Shown: positions 9,888 to 18,920 of the stretch, piece after piece
How positions within the stretch are numbered: position 1 is the stretch's first letter
Layout of the letters: each line of letters starts with the position of its first letter
Origin: JAHEJV01 sp964653555
GTDB lineage: Bacteria; Myxococcota_A; UBA9160; SMWR01
Reading direction: 5' to 3'
DNA: 22,357 nt
Assembly (NCBI GenBank): GCA_964653555.1
Contig: CAZZFT010000083.1
Coordinates: 1 to 22,357 of the forward strand
Made by a program: the position numbers and the translations under genes
The notes under the pieces: model-generated
Told to the model about the DNA's origin: nothing
The model's input: only the letters and a program-made list of their open reading frames with translations
The model's database searches: none

Positions 9888-10738
9888 GCGCCAGCACTCC
9901 CCCCGACGGCGGACTCCCGCCCCCTTTCGTCGAGTCGGTGTTCCACCCTTCGGACTTCAGCGAGGCGAGCGAGGTGGCCTTCGCCCACGCGCTCGCGATC
10001 GCCCTGATCCGCGGCACCGAGCTGACGATCCTCCACGCCGGCGGCAGTCTCCAGGAGAACTGGAGGCGATTTCCGGCGGTGCGCCGCACGCTCGAGCGCT
10101 GGGGCCTGCTGGAGCCCGGCAGCCCCCGGCGCGCCGTCTTCGAGGAGCTCTCGGTTCGCGTCACCAAGATCAACGCCGGGGGCAGCCCACTGCACGCGAC
10201 CCTCGAGTTCGTGCGCGAAGAGGAGCCCGACCTCGTCGTGCTCGCCACGGAGGGGCGCGACGGGCTCGCCCGCTGGCTGCAGCCGTCGACCGCTCAGCGC
10301 ATCGCGCGCCGCACCGGCACGATGACGCTGTTCGTGCCCGCCGGCTGCCGACCGCTGGTGCACCCGGCAGACGGCCACCTCCAGCTGGAGAGCATCCTGC
10401 TCCCCGTCGCTCACAGCCCCAGCTCGGCCCGGGCGTCGATCTACGCGACGCGGGCGGCGGCGGCGCTCGGCGAGGGATCGGTCCGGATCACCCGGCTGCA
10501 CGTGGGAGACGATCCCTTCCCGGAGGTCCCTCTCCCCGACGGAGCGGCATGGAGCTGGCACGAGGAGCGCCGCTCGGGCGACCCGGTGGAGCAGATCGTC
10601 GCTGCGGCGACGGCGGCCCACCTGGTCGTGATGCCCACCGACGGCCGCGACGGCTTCCTCGACACGTTCCGGGGAAGCCACACCGAGCGCGTCCTGCACC
10701 AGATCGACTGCCCGCTGCTGGCCGTGCCGAGTCTCTGA
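9884..10738 (+). CDS. Tandem universal stress protein (two UspA domains)
   Basis: Cytoplasmic protein of 284 aa made of two UspA domains. The first (about 16-155) begins ESVFHPSDFSEASEVAFAHA and ends ATEGRDGLARWLQPSTAQRIA...MTLFVP. The second (about 168-284) begins LESILLPVAHSPSSARASI and ends PTDGRDGFLDTFRGSHTERVLHQIDCPLLAV. The second retains most of a G-x2-G-x(n)-G-S ATP-binding loop, though with a shorter spacer than the classic form. In the first the GS is replaced by PS. Family members bind ATP or other nucleotides and respond to stress; no specific role follows from sequence. The GTG start at 9884 overlaps the purC stop (GTGA), and a GAGGA stands 13 nt upstream. A link to purine/ATP status is inference from that coupling. 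Confidence 0.9.
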   Translation: MSASTPPDGGLPPPFVESVFHPSDFSEASEVAFAHALAIALIRGTELTILHAGGSLQENWRRFPAVRRTLERWGLLEPGSPRRAVFEELSVRVTKINAGGSPLHATLEFVREEEPDLVVLATEGRDGLARWLQPSTAQRIARRTGTMTLFVPAGCRPLVHPADGHLQLESILLPVAHSPSSARASIYATRAAAALGEGSVRITRLHVGDDPFPEVPLPDGAAWSWHEERRSGDPVEQIVAAATAAHLVVMPTDGRDGFLDTFRGSHTERVLHQIDCPLLAVPSL

Positions 10739-10837
10739 GCGACGCGCGGCGCGGATCCTCCCGAGAGGTCGTCTCCACTACACCTCGGCCGCCGTATCGC
10801 CGATCGGACTGGCGCGTGTATGTCCGGAGGGCGGCCC

Positions 10838-11692
10838 ATGCGCAGGCTGGCGAATCTGCTGATCGCGATACTGATGGCCTCGACCGCGCTTCCCGCGGTG
10901 GCTGCGACGATCGGCTACTGGCGCTTCGAGGTGGACGACGACGCGAGTCTCGACGGGCTCGACTCGCCGAACGAGCTCGCCTTCGGAACCCCCTTCGTCT
11001 CGAGTGAAGCGTCACTGGACGGCTCCAACCTCCCGGTCGGGATCGTCCCGCTGGGCAGCGCTCCCAACAATTTCAGCGTCGCATCGCGCTTCCAGGGTGG
11101 CGCCGCGGGAATCAACGCCTCCGCGGCCTGGTACAACGAGCTGCTCGTCACCAGCATCACCGTCGAGTTCTGGGCGCGCACGATCGAGAGCGTCGCGACG
11201 CCCTTTCGCTGGACCAGCGGGGGACTCGACGGCATCCTGATCTCCGATCCCAACAGCCTCGACGTGACCTGGCACGTGAACGTGGGCGGCACGCCGACCG
11301 CGTTCACGATGTCCAACCTCGACAACATGGACGCGAGCTGGAGCCACTACGCGTTCACCTACGACGAGGTCTCGGGCATGGCCGTCTTCTGGGTGGACGG
11401 CGTCCCGGTCCAGTCGGTCGACGGCCCCGACAACGCCCCGCTCGTGCTGGTCCCCGGAACTCCGCTGGAGATCGGCGTCCTGATGGACTACGCGAGCGCG
11501 GGCCAGGGAACGATGGACGAGGTCCGCCTCAGCGGCACGTCGCTCCCGAGCACGGGCTTCCTGGTCCCCGAGCCTGCGACGGGATGTCTCCTCGGACTGG
11601 GCCTCGCGGCGTTCGCGGCGGCCGGCCGTCGGCGCTCTAGCTCTCGGCGGGCTCGTCCTCGAGGATGCGCACGATCGCGTAGTCCTCGATGA
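10838..11692 (+). CDS. LamG-like PEP-CTERM exported protein
   Basis: Predicted secreted or surface-sorted protein of 284 aa. An N-terminal signal peptide (MRRLANLLIAILMASTALPAVA, cleavage near residue 22-23) is followed by a jelly-roll LamG/concanavalin-like domain (about 78-236; ITVEFWARTI, WSHYAFTYDEVSGMAVFWVDG, TMDEVRLSG). At 243-266 is a PEP-CTERM sorting signal: VPEPATG, a hydrophobic stretch, then GRRR. In the family the protein normally stops right after the basic residues, cut by an exosortase. Here it continues 18 Arg/Ser-rich residues, read antisense over the 3' end of purS, to TGA 11690-11692. A TAG at 11638-11640 is out of frame by one base, so a one-base sequence error or a real frameshift is likely. 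The start ATG at 10838 has GGAGGG 7 nt upstream; an in-frame ATG at 10820 is less likely. Confidence 0.85.
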   Translation: MRRLANLLIAILMASTALPAVAATIGYWRFEVDDDASLDGLDSPNELAFGTPFVSSEASLDGSNLPVGIVPLGSAPNNFSVASRFQGGAAGINASAAWYNELLVTSITVEFWARTIESVATPFRWTSGGLDGILISDPNSLDVTWHVNVGGTPTAFTMSNLDNMDASWSHYAFTYDEVSGMAVFWVDGVPVQSVDGPDNAPLVLVPGTPLEIGVLMDYASAGQGTMDEVRLSGTSLPSTGFLVPEPATGCLLGLGLAAFAAAGRRRSSSRRARPRGCARSRSPR

Positions 11693-11900
11693 CCGGGTTG
11701 GCGAGCAGCTTTCCACACAGCTCCTCGACCAGACGGCGCGCCTCGCCCTCGGAGGCGGCGTCGACGTCGATCTCGAAGAGCTTCCCCTGGCGCACGCCCT
11801 GGATCGCCTCGTAGCCGAGCTGCGCGCTCGCGTTCCGGATCGCCTTGCCCTGGGGATCCAGGACGTCGGCCTTCAGCGTCACGTGGACCAGCGCCTTCAC
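11637..11900 (-). CDS. purS: Phosphoribosylformylglycinamidine synthase subunit PurS
   Basis: Small structural subunit of FGAM synthase that bridges PurQ and PurL. It is 87 aa, the normal size. MKALVHVTLKADVLDPQGKAI, LGYEAIQGVRQGKLFEIDV and the C-terminal LLANPVIEDYAIVRIL are characteristic. The GTG at 11900 overlaps the purB stop (GTGA) and has a strong GGAGGAGGAGGG just upstream. Unusually it is not next to purQL; it is the last gene of the leftward nusA-to-purS run, about 2.9 kb from purQ. Its 3' end overlaps the extended frame of the convergent PEP-CTERM gene. TAG at 11637-11639 is within a CTAG palindrome. Confidence 0.95.
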   Translation of the reverse strand: MKALVHVTLKADVLDPQGKAIRNASAQLGYEAIQGVRQGKLFEIDVDAASEGEARRLVEELCGKLLANPVIEDYAIVRILEDEPAES

Positions 11901-13216
11901 GAGCCCTCCTCCTCCGCGTCGGCGAGCGCCAGCGTGCGCTCGAAGATGGCGTCGACGTGGCGCAGCGCCTCGTCGAGGCTGAACGCGCGCTCGATCTCGT
12001 CCTTTCCCAGAACGCGCGCGATCCGCGGGTCGGCGAGCACGCGCTCCTGGAGCGATCCGCCGAGATCCCAGGTGTCCATGGCGTGCTGCTGCACCAGCGC
12101 GTAGGCCTCCTCCCGCGTCAGGTCCTTCGCCGTCAGCTCGAGCAGCAGCGTTCCACTGAAGGCGAGGCCGCGGGTGAGCGCGAGGTTCTCGCGCATGCGC
12201 TCAGGGAACACGACCAGCGTATCCACCAGCCCGGTCAGGCGGTGCAGCATGAAGTCGACGGTCACGCAGGCGTCCGGGATCACGATCCGCTCGACCGAGG
12301 AGTTGCTGATGTCGCGCTCGTGCCACAGGACCTGGTTCTCGAGCGCGGCGGAGGCGTAGCCGCGGATCACCCGGGCGAGGCCGCTCACGTTCTCGAGCCG
12401 CCAGGGATTGCGCTTGTGGGGCATCGCCGAGGAGCCCTTCTGCCCCGCGCCGAACTCCTCTTGCACCTCGCGCACCTCGGTGCGCGCCAGGTGGCGCAGC
12501 TCGACGGCAATCTTCTCACAGGTCGACGCGACGAGCGCGAGCACGCCGATGAAGGCGGCGTGGCGGTCGCGCTGCACCACCTGGGTCGCCGCGGGCTCGA
12601 AGCCGATTCCCAGCCGCGCGCACACGGCCACCTCGACTTCCGGCGGCAGGTGGGCGAAGGTCCCGACGGCGCCCGAGATCTTCCCCACCGCGGCCTCCGC
12701 CAGCGCCCGCCCGAGGCGCACGCGCTGGCGCCGCATCTCCTCGGCGAACACGAGCAGCTTCAGCCCGAAGGTAGTGGGCTCGGCGTGTACACCGTGGGTG
12801 CGGCCGATGCAGGGCGTGTGCTGGAATTCGCGCGCCCGCCGCACCAGCACCCGCCGCAGACGCTCCACGTCTTCCAGCAGAATCCTCCCGGCGTCGCGGA
12901 TCTGCAGGGCGAGCGCGGTGTCGAGCACGTCGCTCGAGGTCATGCCGTAGTGGATGAAGCGCGAGGCGGGACCGACGTGCTCGGCCACGTTGGTGAGGAA
13001 GGCGATCACGTCGTGGCGGACCTCGGCCTCGATCTCCGCCACCCGCGCGGGATCCACCGCCGCCTTGGCCTGGATCGTCGCCAGCGCGTCGGGCGGAATC
13101 AGGCCCCGCTCGGCGTGCACCTCGCACACGGCGAGCTCCACCTCGAGCCAGCGCGCGTACTTCCCCTCCTCCGAGAAGATGCCCGCCATCTCCGGACGTG
13201 AGTAGCGTTCGATCAC
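11897..13216 (-). CDS. purB: Adenylosuccinate lyase
   Basis: Fumarase/aspartase-superfamily lyase acting twice in purine synthesis: SAICAR to AICAR plus fumarate, and adenylosuccinate to AMP plus fumarate. It is 439 aa, the usual length of the short bacterial form. It starts MIERYSRPEMAGIFSEEGKYARW. The general motifs RHDV (His68), HYGMTSSDVLDT (89-100), GRTHGVHAEPTTFG (138-151, His141) and the signature loop GSSAMPHKRNP (261-271) are all present. The start is GTG at 13216 with GGAG about 8 nt upstream, 22 nt after the cdsA stop. Its TGA overlaps the purS start by 4 nt. It probably shares a transcript with cdsA and dut upstream. Confidence 0.97.
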   Translation of the reverse strand: MIERYSRPEMAGIFSEEGKYARWLEVELAVCEVHAERGLIPPDALATIQAKAAVDPARVAEIEAEVRHDVIAFLTNVAEHVGPASRFIHYGMTSSDVLDTALALQIRDAGRILLEDVERLRRVLVRRAREFQHTPCIGRTHGVHAEPTTFGLKLLVFAEEMRRQRVRLGRALAEAAVGKISGAVGTFAHLPPEVEVAVCARLGIGFEPAATQVVQRDRHAAFIGVLALVASTCEKIAVELRHLARTEVREVQEEFGAGQKGSSAMPHKRNPWRLENVSGLARVIRGYASAALENQVLWHERDISNSSVERIVIPDACVTVDFMLHRLTGLVDTLVVFPERMRENLALTRGLAFSGTLLLELTAKDLTREEAYALVQQHAMDTWDLGGSLQERVLADPRIARVLGKDEIERAFSLDEALRHVDAIFERTLALADAEEEGS

Positions 13217-13238
13217 GTCACGACTCCGTCGAACCCCG

Positions 13239-14219
13239 TCAGCCTGCGCGCAGGAACACGTAGAAGAGCATGGTGTAGTACATCACGGGGATCGCCAGCA
13301 GCGGTGAATCGATCCGGTCCAGCACGCCACCCATGCCCGGCAGCACGGCGCCGGCATCCTTCACCTGGGCGTCCCTCTTGAGCAGCGACTCGACGAGGTC
13401 GCCGACGATCGCCACGACCGACAGGATGACACCGAAGCCGACCGCGGCCACCCAGCCGAACACCTGGGAGAGCGAGGGCCACCACAGGTCGAAGATCCCC
13501 TTGAAGACGAGACCGCTCAGGGTTCCGCCCACGACGCCCCCGATCGCGCCTTCGACCGTCTTCCCCGGACTGATCCGGGGCGCCAGCTTGTGCTGGCCGT
13601 AGGCGCGACCGGCGAAGTAGGCCCCGGCGTCGCTCCACACCACCACCGCCAGGGTGAAGGTGAGCAGGAAGGCCCCTGTGTCGTCGACGATCCCGATCCG
13701 ACTCGCCTGCAGCTCTCCGTAGCGGGCGAGGATCACGCGGTGGAACTCGCGCAGCACGACCGCGTGGGAGAGCAGCCAGCCGACGTAGAAGATCCCGAAG
13801 AACGTGCCCGAGATGCTGGCGAGCGCCTCGCTGATCTGGCGGCGCCCGAGCTGGAGGAACATCACCACGAGCAGGGTCACCGTCATCAGGACGGTCGAGT
13901 GGTATTCGTTGCCGAGATAGGCGACGACCGGGAGCGCCGCCCCGGCGGCCAGCCCGAAGCCGACGATCGGGTGGGCGCCCTTATCCTCGATCAGCCCGTA
14001 GAACTCCCGCTGGGCGAGCAGGGTGATGACGACGACCGTCCCCAACACCCAGAGCCCCCCCTCCGCGATCGCCCAGAGCACCCAGGGCACCAGCACCGAC
14101 GCGGTGAGCAGACGCGCCTGCAGATCGGTGAGCCGGCGCTTCCGTCCGCCCTCCCCGGCCGACCGCGTGGGCGGAAGCGGGTGCACCGGCTCGCGACCGC
14201 CGCGCATCGGCTCGCTCAC
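13239..14219 (-). CDS. cdsA: Phosphatidate cytidylyltransferase (CDP-diacylglycerol synthase)
   Basis: Integral membrane enzyme that makes CDP-diacylglycerol from phosphatidate and CTP, the branch point for phospholipids. It is 326 aa from the GTG at 14219, with several hydrophobic segments between residues 36 and 325. WSDAGAYFAGRAYGQHKLAP..SPGKTVEG (about 195-224) and the C-terminal signature SLLKRDAQVKD...LPGMGGVLDRID (278-304) identify it. The usual His of PGHGG is Met296 here. The first about 30 residues are a polar, Pro/Gly-rich extension; an in-frame ATG (14207) would remove four of them. The start overlaps the dut stop (GTGA). It is placed after dut and before purB and has no uppS neighbour, unlike the common uppS-cdsA-dxr order. 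Confidence 0.92.
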   Translation of the reverse strand: MSEPMRGGREPVHPLPPTRSAGEGGRKRRLTDLQARLLTASVLVPWVLWAIAEGGLWVLGTVVVITLLAQREFYGLIEDKGAHPIVGFGLAAGAALPVVAYLGNEYHSTVLMTVTLLVVMFLQLGRRQISEALASISGTFFGIFYVGWLLSHAVVLREFHRVILARYGELQASRIGIVDDTGAFLLTFTLAVVVWSDAGAYFAGRAYGQHKLAPRISPGKTVEGAIGGVVGGTLSGLVFKGIFDLWWPSLSQVFGWVAAVGFGVILSVVAIVGDLVESLLKRDAQVKDAGAVLPGMGGVLDRIDSPLLAIPVMYYTMLFYVFLRAG

Positions 14220-14713
14220 GAGGCGCTCCCGCCCGACGCTCCGCCCGCGGCCGCGGTGCCGGTGTGGCCGAAGCCGCCGGTGCCGCGCGCGGTGTCGTCC
14301 AGGCACTCGACTTCGACGAAGCGCGCGTCGGACACCGGCGCCACCACCAGCTGGGCGACGCGCTCGCCGCGGCGCAGCGTCACCGGATCGCGGCCGGCGT
14401 TCATCACCAGCACCTGGAGCTCGCCGCGGTAGTCCGCGTCGATCGTCCCGGGCGCGTTGGGCAGCACCAGGCCGTGGCGCAGGGCGAGGCCGCTGCGCGG
14501 GCGCACCTGACCCTCGTGACCCGGCGGCACCGCAATCGCAAAGCCGGTGGGCACGAGGGCGCGGTCTCCGGGGGCCAGGAGCAGATCCTGCTCGAGCGCG
14601 GCGTGCAGATCGAAGCCCGCCGAGCCGGGCGTGGCCCGGGTCGGCAGGGGCAGGTCGCGCGCGCCCGGCAGCCGCGTGATCCGGATCGTGACGGGCGCGG
14701 CGGCCTGCGCCAT
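14216..14713 (-). CDS. dut: dUTP diphosphatase
   Basis: Trimeric dUTPase, which hydrolyses dUTP to dUMP and keeps uracil out of DNA. It is 165 aa. All five family motifs are present: 1 PGSAGFDLHA (29-38), 2 RPRSGLALRHG (71-81), 3 NAPGTIDADYRGE (86-98, with Asp92 and Tyr95), 4 GERVAQLVV (116-124) and 5 ARGTGGFGHTG (142-152). A Gly/Ala/Ser-rich tail follows. The ATG at 14713 comes 6 nt after the pnp stop, and GGGGCG just upstream can act as ribosome site. Its stop overlaps the cdsA start. A pnp-dut adjacency (sometimes with a peptidase between) is common in deltaproteobacteria. Confidence 0.96.
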   Translation of the reverse strand: MAQAAAPVTIRITRLPGARDLPLPTRATPGSAGFDLHAALEQDLLLAPGDRALVPTGFAIAVPPGHEGQVRPRSGLALRHGLVLPNAPGTIDADYRGELQVLVMNAGRDPVTLRRGERVAQLVVAPVSDARFVEVECLDDTARGTGGFGHTGTAAAGGASGGSAS

Positions 14714-14719
14714 TCGCCC

Positions 14720-16912
<2,193 letters not shown>

Positions 16913-16927
16913 GTTGCCTTTGCATCT

Positions 16928-16981
16928 CCTCCCGGGCCGACGGAGTCGGGGACCGGGTGTGTTGGGGCGACGCTCGGGAGG
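16928..16981 (-). promoter_or_regulatory. Inverted repeat able to mask the pnp ribosome site
   Basis: CCTCCCG (16928-16934) and CGGGAGG (16975-16981) are perfect 7-bp complements. On the leftward mRNA the CGGGAGG at 16934-16928, a Shine-Dalgarno-like stretch 15-21 nt before the pnp ATG, could pair with CCTCCCG 40 nt upstream. It could tune pnp translation. This is structure seen in sequence; the effect is inferred. Confidence 0.4.
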
Positions 16982-16998
16982 TCGGCAGGAGACGCGCG

Positions 16999-17066
16999 GG
17001 AATGCGGAATCAGTGATGCGCGAAGCGGAGATCGATCGCTTCGCGTATGACGGACTTCCGCATTCC
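16999..17066 (-). promoter_or_regulatory. Long stem-loop in the rpsO-pnp intergenic leader
   Basis: Two arms of about 29-30 nt face each other. Perfect outer 11 bp: GGAATGCGGAA (16999-17009) with TTCCGCATTCC (17056-17066). Perfect inner 9 bp: CGCGAAGCG (17019-17027) with CGCTTCGCG (17037-17045). The middle carries a one-base bulge and about three mismatches, and the loop is 9 nt. The hairpin lies between the rpsO stop and the pnp start, 86 nt before pnp. In E. coli a long duplex at the same place is cut by RNase III and then used by PNPase to repress itself. A similar role here is inference. Confidence 0.65.
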
Positions 17067-17097
17067 ACTACGACGCACTCCACGTCGCCCGGAATGG

Positions 17098-17117
17098 TGG
17101 AGGCGCTCTCGCCTCCA
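17098..17117 (-). promoter_or_regulatory. 8-bp perfect hairpin after rpsO
   Basis: TGGAGGCG (17098-17105) and CGCCTCCA (17110-17117) with a 4-nt loop, 47 nt after the rpsO stop on the leftward transcript. A second stem, CGGCTC/GAGCCG (17128-17133 / 17139-17144), stands between it and rpsO. There is no T-run, so it is more likely an mRNA 3'-end or processing structure than an intrinsic terminator. Confidence 0.45.
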
Positions 17118-17164
17118 GATGATGCGGCGGCTCGCTGGGAGCCGTCGCCGTAGGACCGCGCCGA

Positions 17165-17431
17165 CTAGCGGCGAAGTCCCAACTTCTCGATCAGTGCCCG
17201 GTATCGGTCGGGCTCGGTCCTCCTCAGGTAGTTCAGGAGGCGTCGGCGCTGGCTCACCAGCTTGAGCAGCCCGCGGCGCGAGTGATGGTCCTTTGCGTGG
17301 ACCTGAAAGTGCTGGGAGAGCCCGTTGATCCGCTCGGTGAGCAGCGCGACCTGAACTTCCGACGAACCCGTGTCCGAATCGTGCTGGCGATGGGCCTCGA
17401 CGGTCTGTTGCTTCTGCGCGCTGGGAATCAA
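17165..17431 (-). CDS. rpsO: 30S ribosomal protein S15
   Basis: Primary rRNA-binding protein of the 30S platform (binds 16S helices 20-22 and bridges to 23S). It is 88 aa from a TTG start. The core is DTGSSEVQVALLTERI, AKDHHSRRGLLKLVSQRRRLLNYL and the invariant end ALIEKLGLRR. TTG at 17431 is preferred because it gives the family's exact length and follows AGAGGAAG with 8 nt from GAGG. An ATG 17 codons upstream would add a non-family extension (MLNRFQEHTDARPEEVT). It is located between truB and pnp as in most bacteria. Its 125-bp leader may carry S15 self-regulation. Confidence 0.96.
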   Translation of the reverse strand: MIPSAQKQQTVEAHRQHDSDTGSSEVQVALLTERINGLSQHFQVHAKDHHSRRGLLKLVSQRRRLLNYLRRTEPDRYRALIEKLGLRR

Positions 17432-17556
17432 CGTAACTTCCTCTGGTCGAGCATCGGTGTGCTCTTGAAACCGGTTGAGCATGAGCCCGGACCGGGACCG
17501 TGGGGGCGTCTCGCAACCCACTGGAAAAACTCTTGGAACGCCGGATTCTTGCAGAG
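17432..17556 (-). promoter_or_regulatory. rpsO leader (125 bp truB-rpsO gap)
   Basis: Noncoding gap between the truB stop and the rpsO start. It has a CCCGG-T-CCGGG near-palindrome (17487-17497), a GGTTG...CAACC pair around it, and GAGC...GCTC just before the ribosome site. S15 leaders in several phyla fold to bind S15, so this is a candidate site, but no known leader class is recognisable. A GTTTTTCC (about 17523-17530) lacks a good stem before it, so I call no terminator. Confidence 0.3.
17437..17444 (-). promoter_or_regulatory. Ribosome binding site deciding the TTG start of rpsO
   Basis: AGAGGAAG on the minus strand, 5 nt before TTG 17431-17429 (8 nt from GAGG). It supports the TTG start over the upstream in-frame ATG, which would place this site inside the coding region. 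Confidence 0.6.
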
Positions 17557-18495
17557 CTACCGACGCCCCGCAAACGGCTCGAGCACGCGCAGCGGGCGCA
17601 GCCGGTGACCGGGCAGGAGCTCGAGGACGCCCACCACGAGCCCGGCGCCGTCGTGGGCCACGATCCGGGTGCCGGGGGCGTCCACCGGGCGCGACAGGGA
17701 GATCTCGGCGCCCCGCCCCACGGCCTGGATCTCGTGGGGATCGAGCCGCAGTGCCGGAAGCCCCAGCGCCTCGAGCGGCGACACGAGCCGCCGCGCGATC
17801 TCGCCCGAAGCCGCCTCCTCGCGCAGGGTCTCGGGAGACGAGGCCTGGTCGAGCGTGAACGGTCCACTGAGCGTCCGGCGCAGGTCCGCGAGGTGGGCGC
17901 CGCAGCCGAGCCGCTCCCCGAGGTCGGCGGCGAGCACGCGCACGTAGGTGCCCCCCGAGCAGTCCACCTCGATCTCCAGCCGCGGCGGGTCGTACTTGCG
18001 CAGGGCGAAGCGCTGGACCTGCACGGTCTTCGCCTCGCGCTCCACCTCGCGGCCCTCGCGCGCGAGCTTGTGCAGCGGCACGCCGTCCTTCTTCACCGCG
18101 CTGAACATCGGGGGAATCTGCGTCACCGCGCCGAGGAACTGCTGCATCGCCAGGATCACCTGCGCCTCGTCGGGCCACGGCCCGGCGTACTCGCGCAGCA
18201 CGCGCCCCTCGGCGTCCAGCGTATCGGTCACCACGCCGAGTCGGATCGCGCCCGCGTAGCTCTTGCCGCGGTCCTGCACGTAGGGGACCAGCTTCGTCGC
18301 CGCGCGGATCGCGAGCGGCAGGACGCCGGTGGCCAGGGGATCGAGCGTGCCCAAGTGGCCGACGCGGCGAGTGCCGAGCCAGCCGCGCGCCGCGTCGACG
18401 ACATCGTGGGAGGTCCAGCCCACCGGCTTGTCGACGACCAGGAATCCGGACGGTCCAGGCGCCTCCTCGGTCTTGCGTCTACGTCTGCGCGCCAT
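17557..18495 (-). CDS. truB: tRNA pseudouridine(55) synthase
   Basis: Makes pseudouridine at U55 of the T-loop in nearly all tRNAs. It is 312 aa. GFLVVDKPVGWTSHDVV (17-33) and the catalytic loop RRVGHLGTLDPLATGVL (43-59, nucleophile Asp52) are diagnostic. KSYAGAIRLG, FSAVKKDGVPLHKLAREG and CSGGTYVRVLAADLG follow in family order, and a C-terminal PUA-like segment ends the protein. The N-terminus has an Arg/Lys-rich start (ARRRRRK). The ATG at 18495 overlaps the rbfA 3' end by 17 nt, with GAGG 7 nt upstream inside rbfA. No recJ-like DHH gene is inserted between rbfA and truB, unlike in several related genomes. Confidence 0.96.
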   Translation of the reverse strand: MARRRRRKTEEAPGPSGFLVVDKPVGWTSHDVVDAARGWLGTRRVGHLGTLDPLATGVLPLAIRAATKLVPYVQDRGKSYAGAIRLGVVTDTLDAEGRVLREYAGPWPDEAQVILAMQQFLGAVTQIPPMFSAVKKDGVPLHKLAREGREVEREAKTVQVQRFALRKYDPPRLEIEVDCSGGTYVRVLAADLGERLGCGAHLADLRRTLSGPFTLDQASSPETLREEAASGEIARRLVSPLEALGLPALRLDPHEIQAVGRGAEISLSRPVDAPGTRIVAHDGAGLVVGVLELLPGHRLRPLRVLEPFAGRR

Positions 18496-18919
18496 CGTCG
18501 TCCTCTTCCCCTCGGCCCTCTCGACCGTGTCGCCCTTCTCGTCCCTCGGGCCCCTCGCCGGAGGGGTCGGGAACGGGCGCCACTTCGCGCAGCACGGTGA
18601 GCGTGCGGCTGCCCAACGCCAGCGACGGATCGTAGCGGAAGCGCAGCTCGGGCATCCTCTTGAGCGGCAGCTGCCCTGCCGCCCGATGGCGCAGGAAGTG
18701 CGCCGCGCTCTCCAGGCCCGCCTGGCAGCGCGCGATCCGCTCGGGATCCTCGTCGACGTCGAGCGCGCTCCAGAAGAGCAGCGCGCTCGAGAGATCCGGC
18801 GCGACGTCGGCGCGCGTCAGCGTGACGAGCCCGATGCGCGGGTCGGTCACGTCCTGCCGCAGGAGCCGCGCCACGAGGGACAGCAGCTCGCTCGCGACGC
18901 GCTCGGTTCGCCTCGACAG
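18479..18919 (-). CDS. rbfA: 30S ribosome-binding factor A, probable CTG start
   Basis: KH-fold 30S maturation and cold-shock factor that binds the 16S helix-1 region. It is 146 aa if started at CTG 18919-18917. The conserved N-terminal helix SRRTERVASELLSLVARLLRQ is followed by DPRIGLVTLTRADVAPDLSSALLFWS, LESAAHFLRHRAAGQLPLKRMPELRFRYD, and an acidic, Gly/Arg-rich tail. No ATG, GTG or TTG precedes the conserved RRTERV in frame. The CTG stands exactly 6 nt after AGGAGG and one base after the ylxP stop. The first standard start (GTG at 18874) would delete the first 15 residues, which the family conserves. I therefore choose CTG. The 3' end overlaps truB by 17 nt. Confidence 0.9.
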   Translation of the reverse strand: MSRRTERVASELLSLVARLLRQDVTDPRIGLVTLTRADVAPDLSSALLFWSALDVDEDPERIARCQAGLESAAHFLRHRAAGQLPLKRMPELRFRYDPSLALGSRTLTVLREVAPVPDPSGEGPEGREGRHGREGRGEEDDDGAQT

Positions 18920-18920
18920 A

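Noticed and set aside
17521..17556. Possible intrinsic terminator after truB (GTTTTTCC)
   Set aside because: The preceding CTCT/AGAG pair is only 4 bp and no GC-rich stem adjoins the T-run.
17432..18178. Upstream extension of the rpsO frame
   Set aside because: The extension has no similarity to S15 and lies across truB; S15 length fits TTG 17431.
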